This document shows positions 8,445-16,211 of a DNA stretch of 64,000 nt, piece after piece. Below the pieces are notes generated by a model. It was not told the DNA's origin. It did no database searches and saw only the letters and a program-made list of their open reading frames with translations. Origin of the DNA: Leifsonia xyli (lineage in GTDB: Bacteria; Actinomycetota; Actinomycetes; Actinomycetales; Microbacteriaceae). Position 1 is the stretch's first letter. Every line of letters starts with the position of its first letter. The stretch covers positions 310,001 through 374,000 of the forward strand of contig CP014761.1 in the NCBI GenBank assembly GCA_001647635.1, written 5' to 3'. Position numbers and translations under genes: made by a program.

Positions 8445-9062
8445 ATGTCCGTCGCCCATTCCCCGCGTCCGTCCGGCGGCGGTCGGCCCCGCTCTTCCTC
8501 CCGCGCGATGATCGCCGAGGCGGCCGCCGAGCTGTTCCTCGAGCAGACGTACGCGGGCACTACGGTCGACGACATCGCGCGCCGCGCCGGGGTCAGCCGG
8601 GCGACCTTCTTCAACTACGTCGGCTCGAAGAGCGACCTGCTGTGGCTGGAGGTGGATGAGGCGCTCGCGGCGTTCGACGGCACCCTCGGCTCCGTCTCCA
8701 CCGACCTGGCGCCCATGGATGCCGTGCTCGAGGCGATCACGCGCCTCGCCGACGCCTTCGGGCCCGGGCGCCTCCCTCTCGCCGTGACGCAGGTGGACCT
8801 GATGGGGACGGACGCCGAGCTGCAGGCGTCGGCGCTGCCGCGGTTCCTGGCGCTGGTGCGCCGGCTGCAGGCGTTCATCGCGGCGCGTGCGGGCGCGTCG
8901 GCCGACGCGCTGCTGCCGCGCGCCGCCGCGACCGCGGTCGTCGGCGCCGCGGTCTCCGCCGCGACCGCCTGGGCCCGCGCTGGCGTGCGCCGCGGCCCGC
9001 TCACCCCGCTCGTCCGCTCCGCCGTCACCCCCGTCTGCACCGGCTACGCCGCCGTCCTCTGA
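8445..9062 (+). CDS. TetR family transcriptional regulator
   Basis: A 205-residue repressor. The N-terminal helix-turn-helix covers about residues 17-63, with IAEAAAELFLEQTYAGTTVD followed by DIARRAGVSRATFFNYVGSK, the classic TetR signature with Phe-Phe-Asn-Tyr. The C-terminal ligand-binding domain is helical and Ala-rich. The start has GGAG eight bases upstream. It is divergently transcribed from the MHS transporter and shares the TTGGACC palindrome with it. It ends just before a pyrimidine-rich stretch and a large inverted repeat. Effector unknown. Confidence 0.92.
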   Translation: MSVAHSPRPSGGGRPRSSSRAMIAEAAAELFLEQTYAGTTVDDIARRAGVSRATFFNYVGSKSDLLWLEVDEALAAFDGTLGSVSTDLAPMDAVLEAITRLADAFGPGRLPLAVTQVDLMGTDAELQASALPRFLALVRRLQAFIAARAGASADALLPRAAATAVVGAAVSAATAWARAGVRRGPLTPLVRSAVTPVCTGYAAVL

Positions 9063-9106
9063 CCGCGCGCGTCCCCCTCCCTTTCCCTCCCTCCCTCCCT
9101 CCCTCC

Positions 9107-9164
9107 CGAAGTGCAGGTCGTTGCGCACTTGCGCGGCGTGTCGACCGCAACAAGCTGCACTTCG
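9107..9164. repeat. Large inverted repeat upstream of the ileS leader
   Basis: Arms of 19 bases at 9107-9125 and 9146-9164 pair with two mismatches around a 20-base loop that contains GCGGCGTGTCG, similar to the core of the repeat at 2994-3052. It is preceded by about 40 bases of almost pure C/T (9071-9106). It lies between tetR and the ileS promoter and may terminate tetR transcription. There is no T-tract on the plus strand. Confidence 0.75.
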
Positions 9165-9197
9165 CGACGGGCCCGACGCGGAGGGGCGCGGAGCGGA

Positions 9198-9424
9198 TAA
9201 GATAGAGGGCACAGGCTGTGATCCGGGTATCGCCGGGGAGCCTTCGGAAGAACGGCGGCGCGTGAGCGGCGCCCAGTAGAACCGAACGGGACCGGCCCGT
9301 CACAGCCGAACGATGAGAGGCCCTCCCCGGCGACGGAGGCGGAGCGGGCAAGCGGGGTGGTACCGCGACGGGCGTGCGAGCGTCCGGCGTCCTCGTGCAG
9401 CACGTGAAACCTGCCAGGAGAGAG
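9198..9424 (+). promoter_or_regulatory. T-box riboswitch leader (isoleucine) of ileS
   Basis: A TAAGAT -10 hexamer lies at 9198-9203. The leader then forms a perfect eight-base closing helix (GGCTGTGA 9214-9221 with TCACAGCC 9300-9307) enclosing a very short stem I with an ATC triplet in GGGTATCGCC (9229-9231), the Ile specifier candidate. The T-box bulge sequence GGGGTGGTACCGCG ends at 9367. No T-run terminator follows; TCCT (9390-9393) could pair with the AGGA of the ribosome-binding site (9416-9419). This matches the translational, ultrashort-stem-I ileS T-boxes of Actinobacteria, which sense uncharged tRNA-Ile. Confidence 0.92.
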
Positions 9425-12400
9425 ATGCCGTACCCCAAGTCCGCGCCGGACTCGAACGAGGGCGCCGAGCGCGACCAGAACACCGACGCCACGCGCGCCG
9501 ATGTGACGCCCAGCCCCGTCTTCCCCGAGATCGAGACCGACATCCTGAAGTTCTGGGATGAGGACGGCACGTTCCGCGCGTCCATCGCCAACCGCGACGG
9601 CGCCGAGGAGTGGGTGTTCTACGACGGGCCGCCGTTCGCCAACGGCCTCCCGCACTACGGCCACCTGCTGACCGGCTACGCCAAGGACGTCTTCCCGCGC
9701 TTCCAGACCATGCGCGGCAAGAAGGTCGAGCGCCGCTTCGGCTGGGACACGCACGGCCTTCCCGCCGAGCTCGAGGCGGAGCGGCAGCTCGGCATCACCG
9801 ACAAGAGCCAGATCGAGGAGATGGGGCTCGCCGCCTTCAACCAGGCCGCCAAGGACTCCGTCCTCCGTTACACCCGCGAGTGGCGGGAGTACGTCACCCG
9901 TCAGGCGCGCTGGGTCGACTTCGACAACGACTACAAGACGCTCGACACCGGCTACATGGAGTCGGTGATCTGGGCCTTCAAGCAGCTGCACGAGAAGGGC
10001 CTCGCCTACGAGGGCTACCGCGTGCTGCCGTACTGCTGGCGCGACCAGACGCCGCTGTCCAACCACGAGCTGCGGATGGACGACGACGTCTACAAGATGC
10101 GTCAGGACCAGACGGTCACCGTCACCTTCCCGCTGGTCGGCGAGAAGGCGGAGGTGCTCGGGCTGACCGGTGTGCGCGCCCTCGCCTGGACGACGACCCC
10201 GTGGACTCTCCCGACCAACCTCGCGCTCGCGGTCGGCCCCGAGATCGAGTACGCCGTGGTGCCCTCCGGCCCGCATGGCGCCGCGGACTCGTACGGCGAC
10301 CCTGACCAGGAGGTCCTGAGCGGCCGCTACCTGATCGCGAAGAGCCTCCTCGGCAACTACGCCAAGGACCTCGGCTACGACTCCCCGGCAGACGCCCTCG
10401 CCGCGGTGACCGGCACCGTCCGCGGTTCCGAGCTCGACGGCGTCGAGTACGACCGCCTCTGGGACTTCTACGCCGACACCGAGAAGTGGGGCACGCAGAA
10501 CGCGTGGCGCATCCTCGTGGACGACTACGTCACCGTCGAGGACGGCACCGGCATCGTGCACCAGGCCCCGGCCTACGGTGAGGACGACCAGCGCGTCACC
10601 GAGAAGGCCGGCATCCCGGTCATCATCTCGGTGGACGACGGCGGCCGCTTCCTGCCCGACGTTCCGGAGGTCGCGGGACTGCAGGTCTTCGACGCCAACA
10701 AGCCGCTGACCCGGATGCTGAAGGAGCAGGGCCGGCTGCTGCGCCAGGCGAGCTACGAGCACTCGTACCCGCACTGCTGGCGCTGCCGCAACCCGCTCAT
10801 CTACAAGGCCGTCTCGAGCTGGTTCGTTCGCGTCACCGACTTCCGCGACCGGATGGGCGAGCTCAACCAGGAGATCACCTGGGTGCCCGAGAACGTCAAG
10901 GACGGCCAGTTCGGCAAGTGGCTGGCCGGCGCCCGCGACTGGTCGGTCTCGCGCAACCGGTACTTCGGCTCGCCGATCCCGGTGTGGAAGAGCGACGACC
11001 CGGCGTACCCGCGCGTCGACGTGTACGGCTCGTTGGAGGAGCTGGAGCGCGACTTCGGCCGCCTGCCGCTCAACGCGGCGGGGGAGCCGGACCTGCACCG
11101 TCCCTTCATCGACGAGCTGACCCGCCCGAACCCGGACGACCCGACCGGCCGCTCCACGATGCGCCGCATCCCGGACGTGCTCGACGTGTGGTTCGACTCC
11201 GGCTCGATGCCGTTCGCGCAGGTGCACTATCCGTTCGAGAACCACGACTGGTTCGACACCCACAACCCGGCCGACTTCATCGTCGAGTACATCGGGCAGA
11301 CGCGCGGCTGGTTCTACCTGCTGCACACGCTCGCGACGGCGCTGTTCGACCGGCCCGCGTTCAAGAACGTGATCAGCCACGGCATCGTGCTCGGCAGCGA
11401 CGGGCAGAAGATGTCGAAGTCGTTGCGCAACTACCCCGACGTCAACGAGGTCTTCGACCGCGACGGCTCCGATGCGATGCGCTGGTTCCTGATGTCGAGC
11501 CCCGTGCTGCGGGGCGGCAACCTCGTCGTCACCGAGGAGGGCATCCGCGAGGGCGTCCGCCAGGTGCTGCTGCCGCTGTGGAACACCTGGTACTTCTTCT
11601 CGCTCTACGCCAACGCGACCGGCTATGAGGCGAAGCGCTCCACCGCGTCCACCGACGTGCTCGACCGCTACCTGCTCGCCAAGACGCGCGATCTGGTGGA
11701 GGAGGTCACGGCCGACCTGGAGGGTCTGGACTCGACGCTCGCCGCCGCCAAGCTGCGCGACTTCGCCGACGTGCTCACCAACTGGTACGTGCGCCGTTCG
11801 CGCGACCGGTTCTGGGAGGGCGTGGATGAGGACGGCAACGGCACCGAGGCGTTCGACACGCTCTACACCGTGCTGGAGACGCTGACCCGCGTCGCCGCCC
11901 CGCTGCTGCCGCTCGTCACGGAGCGCATCTGGAAGGACCTCACCGGCGGCCGCTCCGTGCACCTCACGGACTGGCCGGAGGCGGGCGAGTTCCCGGCCGA
12001 CGACGCCCTGGTGGATGCGATGGACCGGATCCGCGCGATCAGCTCGACAGCGCTGTCGCTGCGCAAGCAGGCGGGCCGCCGCGTGCGCCTGCCGCTCGCG
12101 TCGCTGACGGTCGTGGCGGAGAACGCGGAGGCGCTGCGTCCCTTCGAGGGCATCCTGCGCGACGAGCTCAACGTCAAGGCGGTCGAGCTGGTCGAGCTGC
12201 AGGACGATAGCGCGGCGCGCTACGGCATCACGAGCAAGCTGACCGTCAACGCCCGTGCGGCGGGTCCGCGCCTCGGCAAGCAGGTGCAGCAGGTCATCCA
12301 GGCTGCGCGCGCCGGCGACTGGTCCGAGGCGGACGGCGTCGTGACCGTGGGCGGCATCCAGCTGGCCGAGGGCGAGTACGACCTCGTGCTCGAGACCGCG

Positions 12401-12790
12401 GGCAGTGGCGACGACAGCTCGGCGCTCGCGCTGCTCGCGGGCGGCGGCTTCGTGCTGCTCGACACCGCGACCACGCCGGAGCTGGAGGCCGAGGGCCTGG
12501 CCCGTGACGTCATCCGCGCCGTGCAGGACACTCGCAAGGCGGCCGGGCTCGACGTGAGCGACCGCATCCGGCTGAGCTTGACGTTCGAGCACGAGGACGA
12601 CGCGCGTGCGCTCGGTCTCGCCGGCGACGTCGACATCGCGGCCGAGACGCTGGCCCTGGCGGTGCAGGTGTCGGCTGCGGGAGCATCGGACGCGGACGCG
12701 GCCTTCGCGCAGGGCTTCGGCGCCGGGCAGTTCGCCAACGCCGGTGCGTTCACCGTCGGCGTGACCAAGGTGGAGGAGGCGGCGCTGTGA
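9425..12790 (+). CDS. ileS: Isoleucyl-tRNA synthetase
   Basis: A 1121-residue class I synthetase charging tRNA-Ile, with editing of valine. The HIGH-type motif is [15 protein letters not shown] near residue 75, the editing domain follows with [16 protein letters not shown], and the KMSKS loop is [15 protein letters not shown] near residue 661. The length and the [12 protein letters not shown] form are those of the eukaryote-like IleS clade common in Actinobacteria, and no C-terminal four-cysteine zinc finger is visible. The ATG at 9425 follows AGGAGAG in the T-box leader; the longer upstream frame lies inside the riboswitch. GTGA overlaps folC, so charging and folate genes are co-transcribed. 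Confidence 0.97.
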   Translation: MPYPKSAPDSNEGAERDQNTDATRADVTPSPVFPEIETDILKFWDEDGTFRASIANRDGAEEWVFYDGPPFANGLPHYGHLLTGYAKDVFPRFQTMRGKKVERRFGWDTHGLPAELEAERQLGITDKSQIEEMGLAAFNQAAKDSVLRYTREWREYVTRQARWVDFDNDYKTLDTGYMESVIWAFKQLHEKGLAYEGYRVLPYCWRDQTPLSNHELRMDDDVYKMRQDQTVTVTFPLVGEKAEVLGLTGVRALAWTTTPWTLPTNLALAVGPEIEYAVVPSGPHGAADSYGDPDQEVLSGRYLIAKSLLGNYAKDLGYDSPADALAAVTGTVRGSELDGVEYDRLWDFYADTEKWGTQNAWRILVDDYVTVEDGTGIVHQAPAYGEDDQRVTEKAGIPVIISVDDGGRFLPDVPEVAGLQVFDANKPLTRMLKEQGRLLRQASYEHSYPHCWRCRNPLIYKAVSSWFVRVTDFRDRMGELNQEITWVPENVKDGQFGKWLAGARDWSVSRNRYFGSPIPVWKSDDPAYPRVDVYGSLEELERDFGRLPLNAAGEPDLHRPFIDELTRPNPDDPTGRSTMRRIPDVLDVWFDSGSMPFAQVHYPFENHDWFDTHNPADFIVEYIGQTRGWFYLLHTLATALFDRPAFKNVISHGIVLGSDGQKMSKSLRNYPDVNEVFDRDGSDAMRWFLMSSPVLRGGNLVVTEEGIREGVRQVLLPLWNTWYFFSLYANATGYEAKRSTASTDVLDRYLLAKTRDLVEEVTADLEGLDSTLAAAKLRDFADVLTNWYVRRSRDRFWEGVDEDGNGTEAFDTLYTVLETLTRVAAPLLPLVTERIWKDLTGGRSVHLTDWPEAGEFPADDALVDAMDRIRAISSTALSLRKQAGRRVRLPLASLTVVAENAEALRPFEGILRDELNVKAVELVELQDDSAARYGITSKLTVNARAAGPRLGKQVQQVIQAARAGDWSEADGVVTVGGIQLAEGEYDLVLETAGSGDDSSALALLAGGGFVLLDTATTPELEAEGLARDVIRAVQDTRKAAGLDVSDRIRLSLTFEHEDDARALGLAGDVDIAAETLALAVQVSAAGASDADAAFAQGFGAGQFANAGAFTVGVTKVEEAAL

Positions 12791-14154
12791 CCGACGACGA
12801 GGACTTCCGCGACCGCGCGGATGAGGTCTACCAGGCGCTGCTCGCCCGCATCGGCGAGGGTGCGCCCGAACGGCGCCTCGACGCCACGCGCCGGGCCGTG
12901 GAACTGCTGGGCGATCCGCAGCGGGCGTACCCGATCATCCACATCACCGGCACCAACGGCAAGACGTCGACGAGCCGCATCGCGGAGAGCCTGCTGCGCG
13001 CCTACGGACTGCGCACGGGCCTGCTCACCAGCCCGCACCTCGTGCGCTTCAACGAGCGGATCGTCATCGACGGCGAGCCGATCGAGGACGAGGCGCTGGT
13101 GCGCAACTGGGACGACATCAGCCCGTATCTCGACATCGTCGACGCGGAGCTGGAGGAGCAGGGAAAGGCGCCGCTGACGTTCTTCGAAGCGCTGACCGCG
13201 CTCGCCTTCGCCGCGTTCGCGGACGCCCCGGTCGACGTCGCCGTGATCGAGGTCGGCATGGGCGGCGAGTGGGACTCGACCAACGTGGGCGACGGCCAGG
13301 TCGCGGTCTTCACGCCGATCGCGCTCGACCACACCAAGGCGCTCGGCGACACGGTCGAGGAGATCGCGCGCACCAAGTCCGGCATCATCAAGCCGTCGGC
13401 CGACGTCGTGTCGTCGTCGCAGACGCCGGAGGCGGACCGCGTGCTGCGGGAGGCTTCGGAGCTCACCGAGTCGACCTTCGCCGAGCAGCCGCGCGACTTC
13501 GACGTCGCGGCGACCCGCGTCGCCGTGGGCGGCCAGCTCGTCACTATCCGGGGCCGCGCCGCCACGTACGAGGACGTCTTCCTTCCGCTCTACGGGGACC
13601 ACCAGGCACAGAACGCCGCGGTCGCTGTCGCGGCGGTCGAGACCTTCCTCGGTCGCGGCACGCAGCCGCTCAAGGCCGACCTGGTCGAGGAGGGGTTTGC
13701 AACGGCGACCTCGCCCGGACGCCTGCAGCTCATCGGGATCGAGCCGAGCATCCTCGTCGACGCCGCACACAATCCGGCAGGCGCCGAGACGCTCGCGAAC
13801 GCCCTGCGCAGCTACTTCGACTTCGACGAGATCACGTTCGTCGTCGGCATCCTCGAGGACAAGGACGCACGCGGCGTCATCCGCGCACTCGCCCCGGTGG
13901 CCACCCAGTTCTTCGTGACGCAGCCCGGCTCCGACCGTGCGCGGGATGCGGAGGACTTCGGCGATCTCGTGCGCGAGGAGGTCGGCGACGAGGCGGTCAT
14001 CGTCTACTCGGACGCGATCGACGCGCTCGAAGGCGCCCGCGAGTGGGCCCAGGACGGCCCGAAGCGCGCGGTCGTCGTCGCCGGCAGCATCGTGCTGGTC
14101 GGCCAGGCGATGGCGTACGCCGAGGAGCAGGAGTGGAAGCAGGCGGCGTCGTGA
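12787..14154 (+). CDS. folC: Folylpolyglutamate synthase / dihydrofolate synthase
   Basis: A 455-residue cytoplasmic Mur-ligase family enzyme that adds glutamate to dihydropteroate and to folates using ATP. The P-loop [18 protein letters not shown] is near residue 55, followed by [31 protein letters not shown] and [20 protein letters not shown], the standard FolC blocks in order. The C-terminal domain contains [18 protein letters not shown]. Its GTG start overlaps the ileS stop (GTGA at 12787-12790) and its own stop overlaps the next gene, so it depends on the ileS T-box transcript or an internal promoter. The length is normal. Confidence 0.96.
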   Translation: MTDDEDFRDRADEVYQALLARIGEGAPERRLDATRRAVELLGDPQRAYPIIHITGTNGKTSTSRIAESLLRAYGLRTGLLTSPHLVRFNERIVIDGEPIEDEALVRNWDDISPYLDIVDAELEEQGKAPLTFFEALTALAFAAFADAPVDVAVIEVGMGGEWDSTNVGDGQVAVFTPIALDHTKALGDTVEEIARTKSGIIKPSADVVSSSQTPEADRVLREASELTESTFAEQPRDFDVAATRVAVGGQLVTIRGRAATYEDVFLPLYGDHQAQNAAVAVAAVETFLGRGTQPLKADLVEEGFATATSPGRLQLIGIEPSILVDAAHNPAGAETLANALRSYFDFDEITFVVGILEDKDARGVIRALAPVATQFFVTQPGSDRARDAEDFGDLVREEVGDEAVIVYSDAIDALEGAREWAQDGPKRAVVVAGSIVLVGQAMAYAEEQEWKQAAS

Positions 14155-14576
14155 CCGACGCGCCGGACTCGACGCCCGAGCCCGCCGCTCCGGCCGGGCG
14201 CCCCCGCCGTCAGCGCTCCCTGCGCGAGATGCTCGGCTCCATCGTGCTCGGCTTCGAGCTCCTCGTCGTCTTCCTGGGCGCCCTGGTGCTGTTCGGCCTG
14301 CAGGCGCTCCCGGCGTGGGTCGCGCTCGGCGGGGGAGCGGCGCTGATCGTCTTGATGATCATCGCGATCGGGCTCCTGCGGAACACCGTGGGCGTGGTCC
14401 TCGGATGGATCGTGCAGGTGGTCCTCGTCGCCGCCGGCCTCCTCGTCCCCGCCTTCTTCATCGTCGGCGCGATCTTCACCGCCATGTGGGCGTACTGCAT
14501 GATCGCCGCCGCGCGCATCGACCGAAACAATCAGGCAGCCGCACGGGCTGCCGGAAACGGAACGGAGAACCCATGA
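14151..14576 (+). CDS. DUF4233 family membrane protein
   Basis: A 141-residue protein with a Pro/Arg-rich cytoplasmic N-terminus and four predicted membrane helices between about residues 28 and 125 (for example ELLVVFLGALVLFGLQALP and LIVLMIIAIGLLRNT). The short tail has RIDRNNQAA. The family is found next to folC and ndk across Actinobacteria, and the GTGA and ATGA overlaps on both sides show it belongs to that operon. Its molecular role is not known to me; a membrane role unrelated to folate chemistry is possible. Confidence 0.88.
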   Translation: MTDAPDSTPEPAAPAGRPRRQRSLREMLGSIVLGFELLVVFLGALVLFGLQALPAWVALGGGAALIVLMIIAIGLLRNTVGVVLGWIVQVVLVAAGLLVPAFFIVGAIFTAMWAYCMIAAARIDRNNQAAARAAGNGTENP

Positions 14577-14995
14577 CCAGTGCCGTCGAAGAGACCCTCG
14601 TCCTCATCAAGCCGGACGGCGTCGCTCGCAGCCTGACCGGCGAGATCCTGCGCCGCATCGAGGCGAAGGGCTACTCGCTCGTCGACCTCCGGATGCTGCA
14701 GGCCGACCGCGACCTGCTCGCGCAGCACTACGCCGAGCACGAGGGCAAGCCGTTCTACGAGCCGCTGGTCGAGTTCATGGAGTCGGGCCCGATCGTGGCC
14801 ATCCGCCTCGCGGGCAACCGCGTCATCGAGGGCTTCCGCTCGCTCGCGGGCGCGACCGACCCGACCACCGCCGCCCCCGGCACCATCCGCGGCGACCTGG
14901 CCCGCGACTGGGGCCTGAAGGTGCAGCAGAACCTCGTGCACGGCTCCGACTCGCCCGAGTCCGCCCAGCGCGAGCTCACCCTCTGGTTCGGCTGA
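14573..14995 (+). CDS. ndk: Nucleoside diphosphate kinase
   Basis: A 140-residue enzyme that balances nucleoside triphosphate pools by phosphate transfer from ATP through a phosphohistidine. The start region ETLVLIKPDGVARSL, the IEAKGYSLVDLRML strand and the active-site NLVHGSDSPESAQREL are all present, with His in the NxxHGSDS motif. The length is typical. Its ATG overlaps the DUF4233 stop (ATGA). It is the last gene of the ileS-folC-DUF4233-ndk run and is followed by the first hairpin of the composite repeat, which probably terminates the transcript. Confidence 0.97.
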   Translation: MTSAVEETLVLIKPDGVARSLTGEILRRIEAKGYSLVDLRMLQADRDLLAQHYAEHEGKPFYEPLVEFMESGPIVAIRLAGNRVIEGFRSLAGATDPTTAAPGTIRGDLARDWGLKVQQNLVHGSDSPESAQRELTLWFG

Positions 14996-15031
14996 CCCGC
15001 AGCACGTCTCTGCGCAACCTCTGCAGGACCT

Positions 15032-15234
15032 CGAAAGGGAGGAGTTCCCGGCCGTCACGGCCTGGAACTCCTCCCTTTCGCCACACTCGCCGGCGTTTCG
15101 CGCCGATTGTCCTCCCTTTCCCACGCCGCGGCCCCGCGTCCGGAAGGGAGGACATTCCCTCTGACACGCCGGGTCGAGTAGTGAAACGGAGGGCATCCGG
15201 CATCAGGGAGAGGTCGAACTCCTCCGTTTTGCGC
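15032..15234. repeat. Composite three-module hairpin block, copy 1 (convergent terminator region)
   Basis: Module 1 has perfect 17-base arms at 15032-15048 and 15064-15080 enclosing a second palindrome, GGCCGTCACGGCC. Module 2 pairs TGTCCTCCC (from 15108) with GGGAGGACA (to 15154). Module 3 pairs AAACGGAGG (15184-15192) with CCTCCGTTT (from 15221). The same modules in the same order occur at 40525-40766. The stems end in AAA/TTT runs on both strands, so the block can act as a bidirectional terminator between ndk and the VKOR gene. The spacer 14996-15283 holds nothing else that I can see. Confidence 0.85.
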
Positions 15235-15283
15235 GGGGTGCGAGTGCGGATGGAGGTGGAGGGCTCGCGTGCCGGGACGCGGA

Positions 15284-15901
15284 TCAGATGAAGGCGCGGT
15301 GGATCCAGTCGAGCTGGATCTGCGCGAGCACGGCGACGATCGCGTAGCAGACGATCGTGATGAGCGGCACCCAGCTGTACAGGGTCGCGGACACGCGGCG
15401 CGCGCGCTCCGGCAGCGGGATGTTGCCCTCCTTGAGGTTGTAGAGCGTCACCGCCCAGAACGTCGGGATGGTGACTACCCAGGTGACCATGCACCAGGGG
15501 CACAGCACGTTGAGCACCGTCAGCGACTGCGTGATCAGGAAGATGACGAGCACCAGCGCCAGCAGCACGCCGACGTTGAACGCGATCCAGTACCAGCGGG
15601 CGAACCGCGCCCGGGTCGCGAGCAGGCCTACACCTACCGCGATCGCGGCCGTCCAGCCGCCGATCCCGAGCAGCGGGTTCGGGAAGCCGAGCAGTGAGCC
15701 CTGCCACGAGTTCAGGTTCTTGGAGCAGCCGACCAGCACCGAGAAGTTGCAGGACAGCTGCGCGTTCGGGTCCTCGAGCAGGTGGAACTTGTCCACCGTG
15801 AGCATGAACGCCGCCCAGAGGCCGATGGCCCCGGCGACGATGAGGAACACGGCGAGAGCGGTCGGGCGGCGGTAGGCGGCCTCGGTGGGAAGGTCGGACA
15901 C
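15284..15901 (-). CDS. Vitamin K epoxide reductase family protein
   Basis: A 205-residue integral membrane quinone reductase that reoxidises DsbA-like proteins and so drives disulfide formation outside the membrane. About five helices are predicted. The loop cysteines appear as CNFSVLVGC and the catalytic CxxC as VLCPWCMVTW, the hallmark of VKOR. No fused thioredoxin domain is present. The start is the GTG at 15901: a CATAAT hexamer sits exactly six bases upstream (15908-15913), suggesting a leaderless mRNA. The gene is convergent with ndk and divergent from the RNase gene. Confidence 0.94.
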   Translation of the reverse strand: MSDLPTEAAYRRPTALAVFLIVAGAIGLWAAFMLTVDKFHLLEDPNAQLSCNFSVLVGCSKNLNSWQGSLLGFPNPLLGIGGWTAAIAVGVGLLATRARFARWYWIAFNVGVLLALVLVIFLITQSLTVLNVLCPWCMVTWVVTIPTFWAVTLYNLKEGNIPLPERARRVSATLYSWVPLITIVCYAIVAVLAQIQLDWIHRAFI

Positions 15902-15967
15902 CCTCGGATTATGGCATGCCGCCTGCGTGTCGCCCTGGGAGGAGACCGCCGCGAGCGCGGCCCGTGC

Positions 15968-16211
15968 GATAATCGATGCAGCAGTCGTCCCGGCCCCGGC
16001 CGGGAGGAACGACAAAAGGCTTGCGGGCGCCCTGGAGCGCCCAGTGAAAGGCCGGCCGTAGAGGCCGGCGGAGAACAGTGAGAAGGAGGCCCGCCGCGCC
16101 ACGAGCCCGGCGGCATCCGAACAGGATTGAGGGAGGCGCCGCACGCGCCGCCTCCCTACGGAGAGTACCCGGCGAGCGGGGAACCGCCGCCGGTCGAGGA
16201 GTGCACCAGCG
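15968..16211 (+). promoter_or_regulatory. Long structured 5' leader of the RNase E/G gene
   Basis: GATAAT at 15968-15973 is the best -10 candidate and leaves an untranslated leader of more than 230 bases. Several GC-rich hairpins are visible: GGGCGCCCTGGAGCGCCC near 16025, GGCCGGCCGTAGAGGCCGGC near 16050, and GGGAGGCG (16131-16138) pairing with CGCCTCCC (16149-16156). RNase E in other bacteria autoregulates through cleavage of its own leader; the same is plausible here but not shown. Confidence 0.55.

Noticed and set aside
9071..9106. Pyrimidine repeat as a possible CRISPR or tandem repeat locus
   Set aside because: It is a simple CCCT tract without spacers; no CRISPR array or cas gene occurs in the window.
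9044..12592. An 1182-codon minus-strand frame opposite ileS
   Set aside because: Antisense to a clear isoleucyl-tRNA synthetase with HIGH and KMSKS motifs; the minus-strand product has no recognisable motif.
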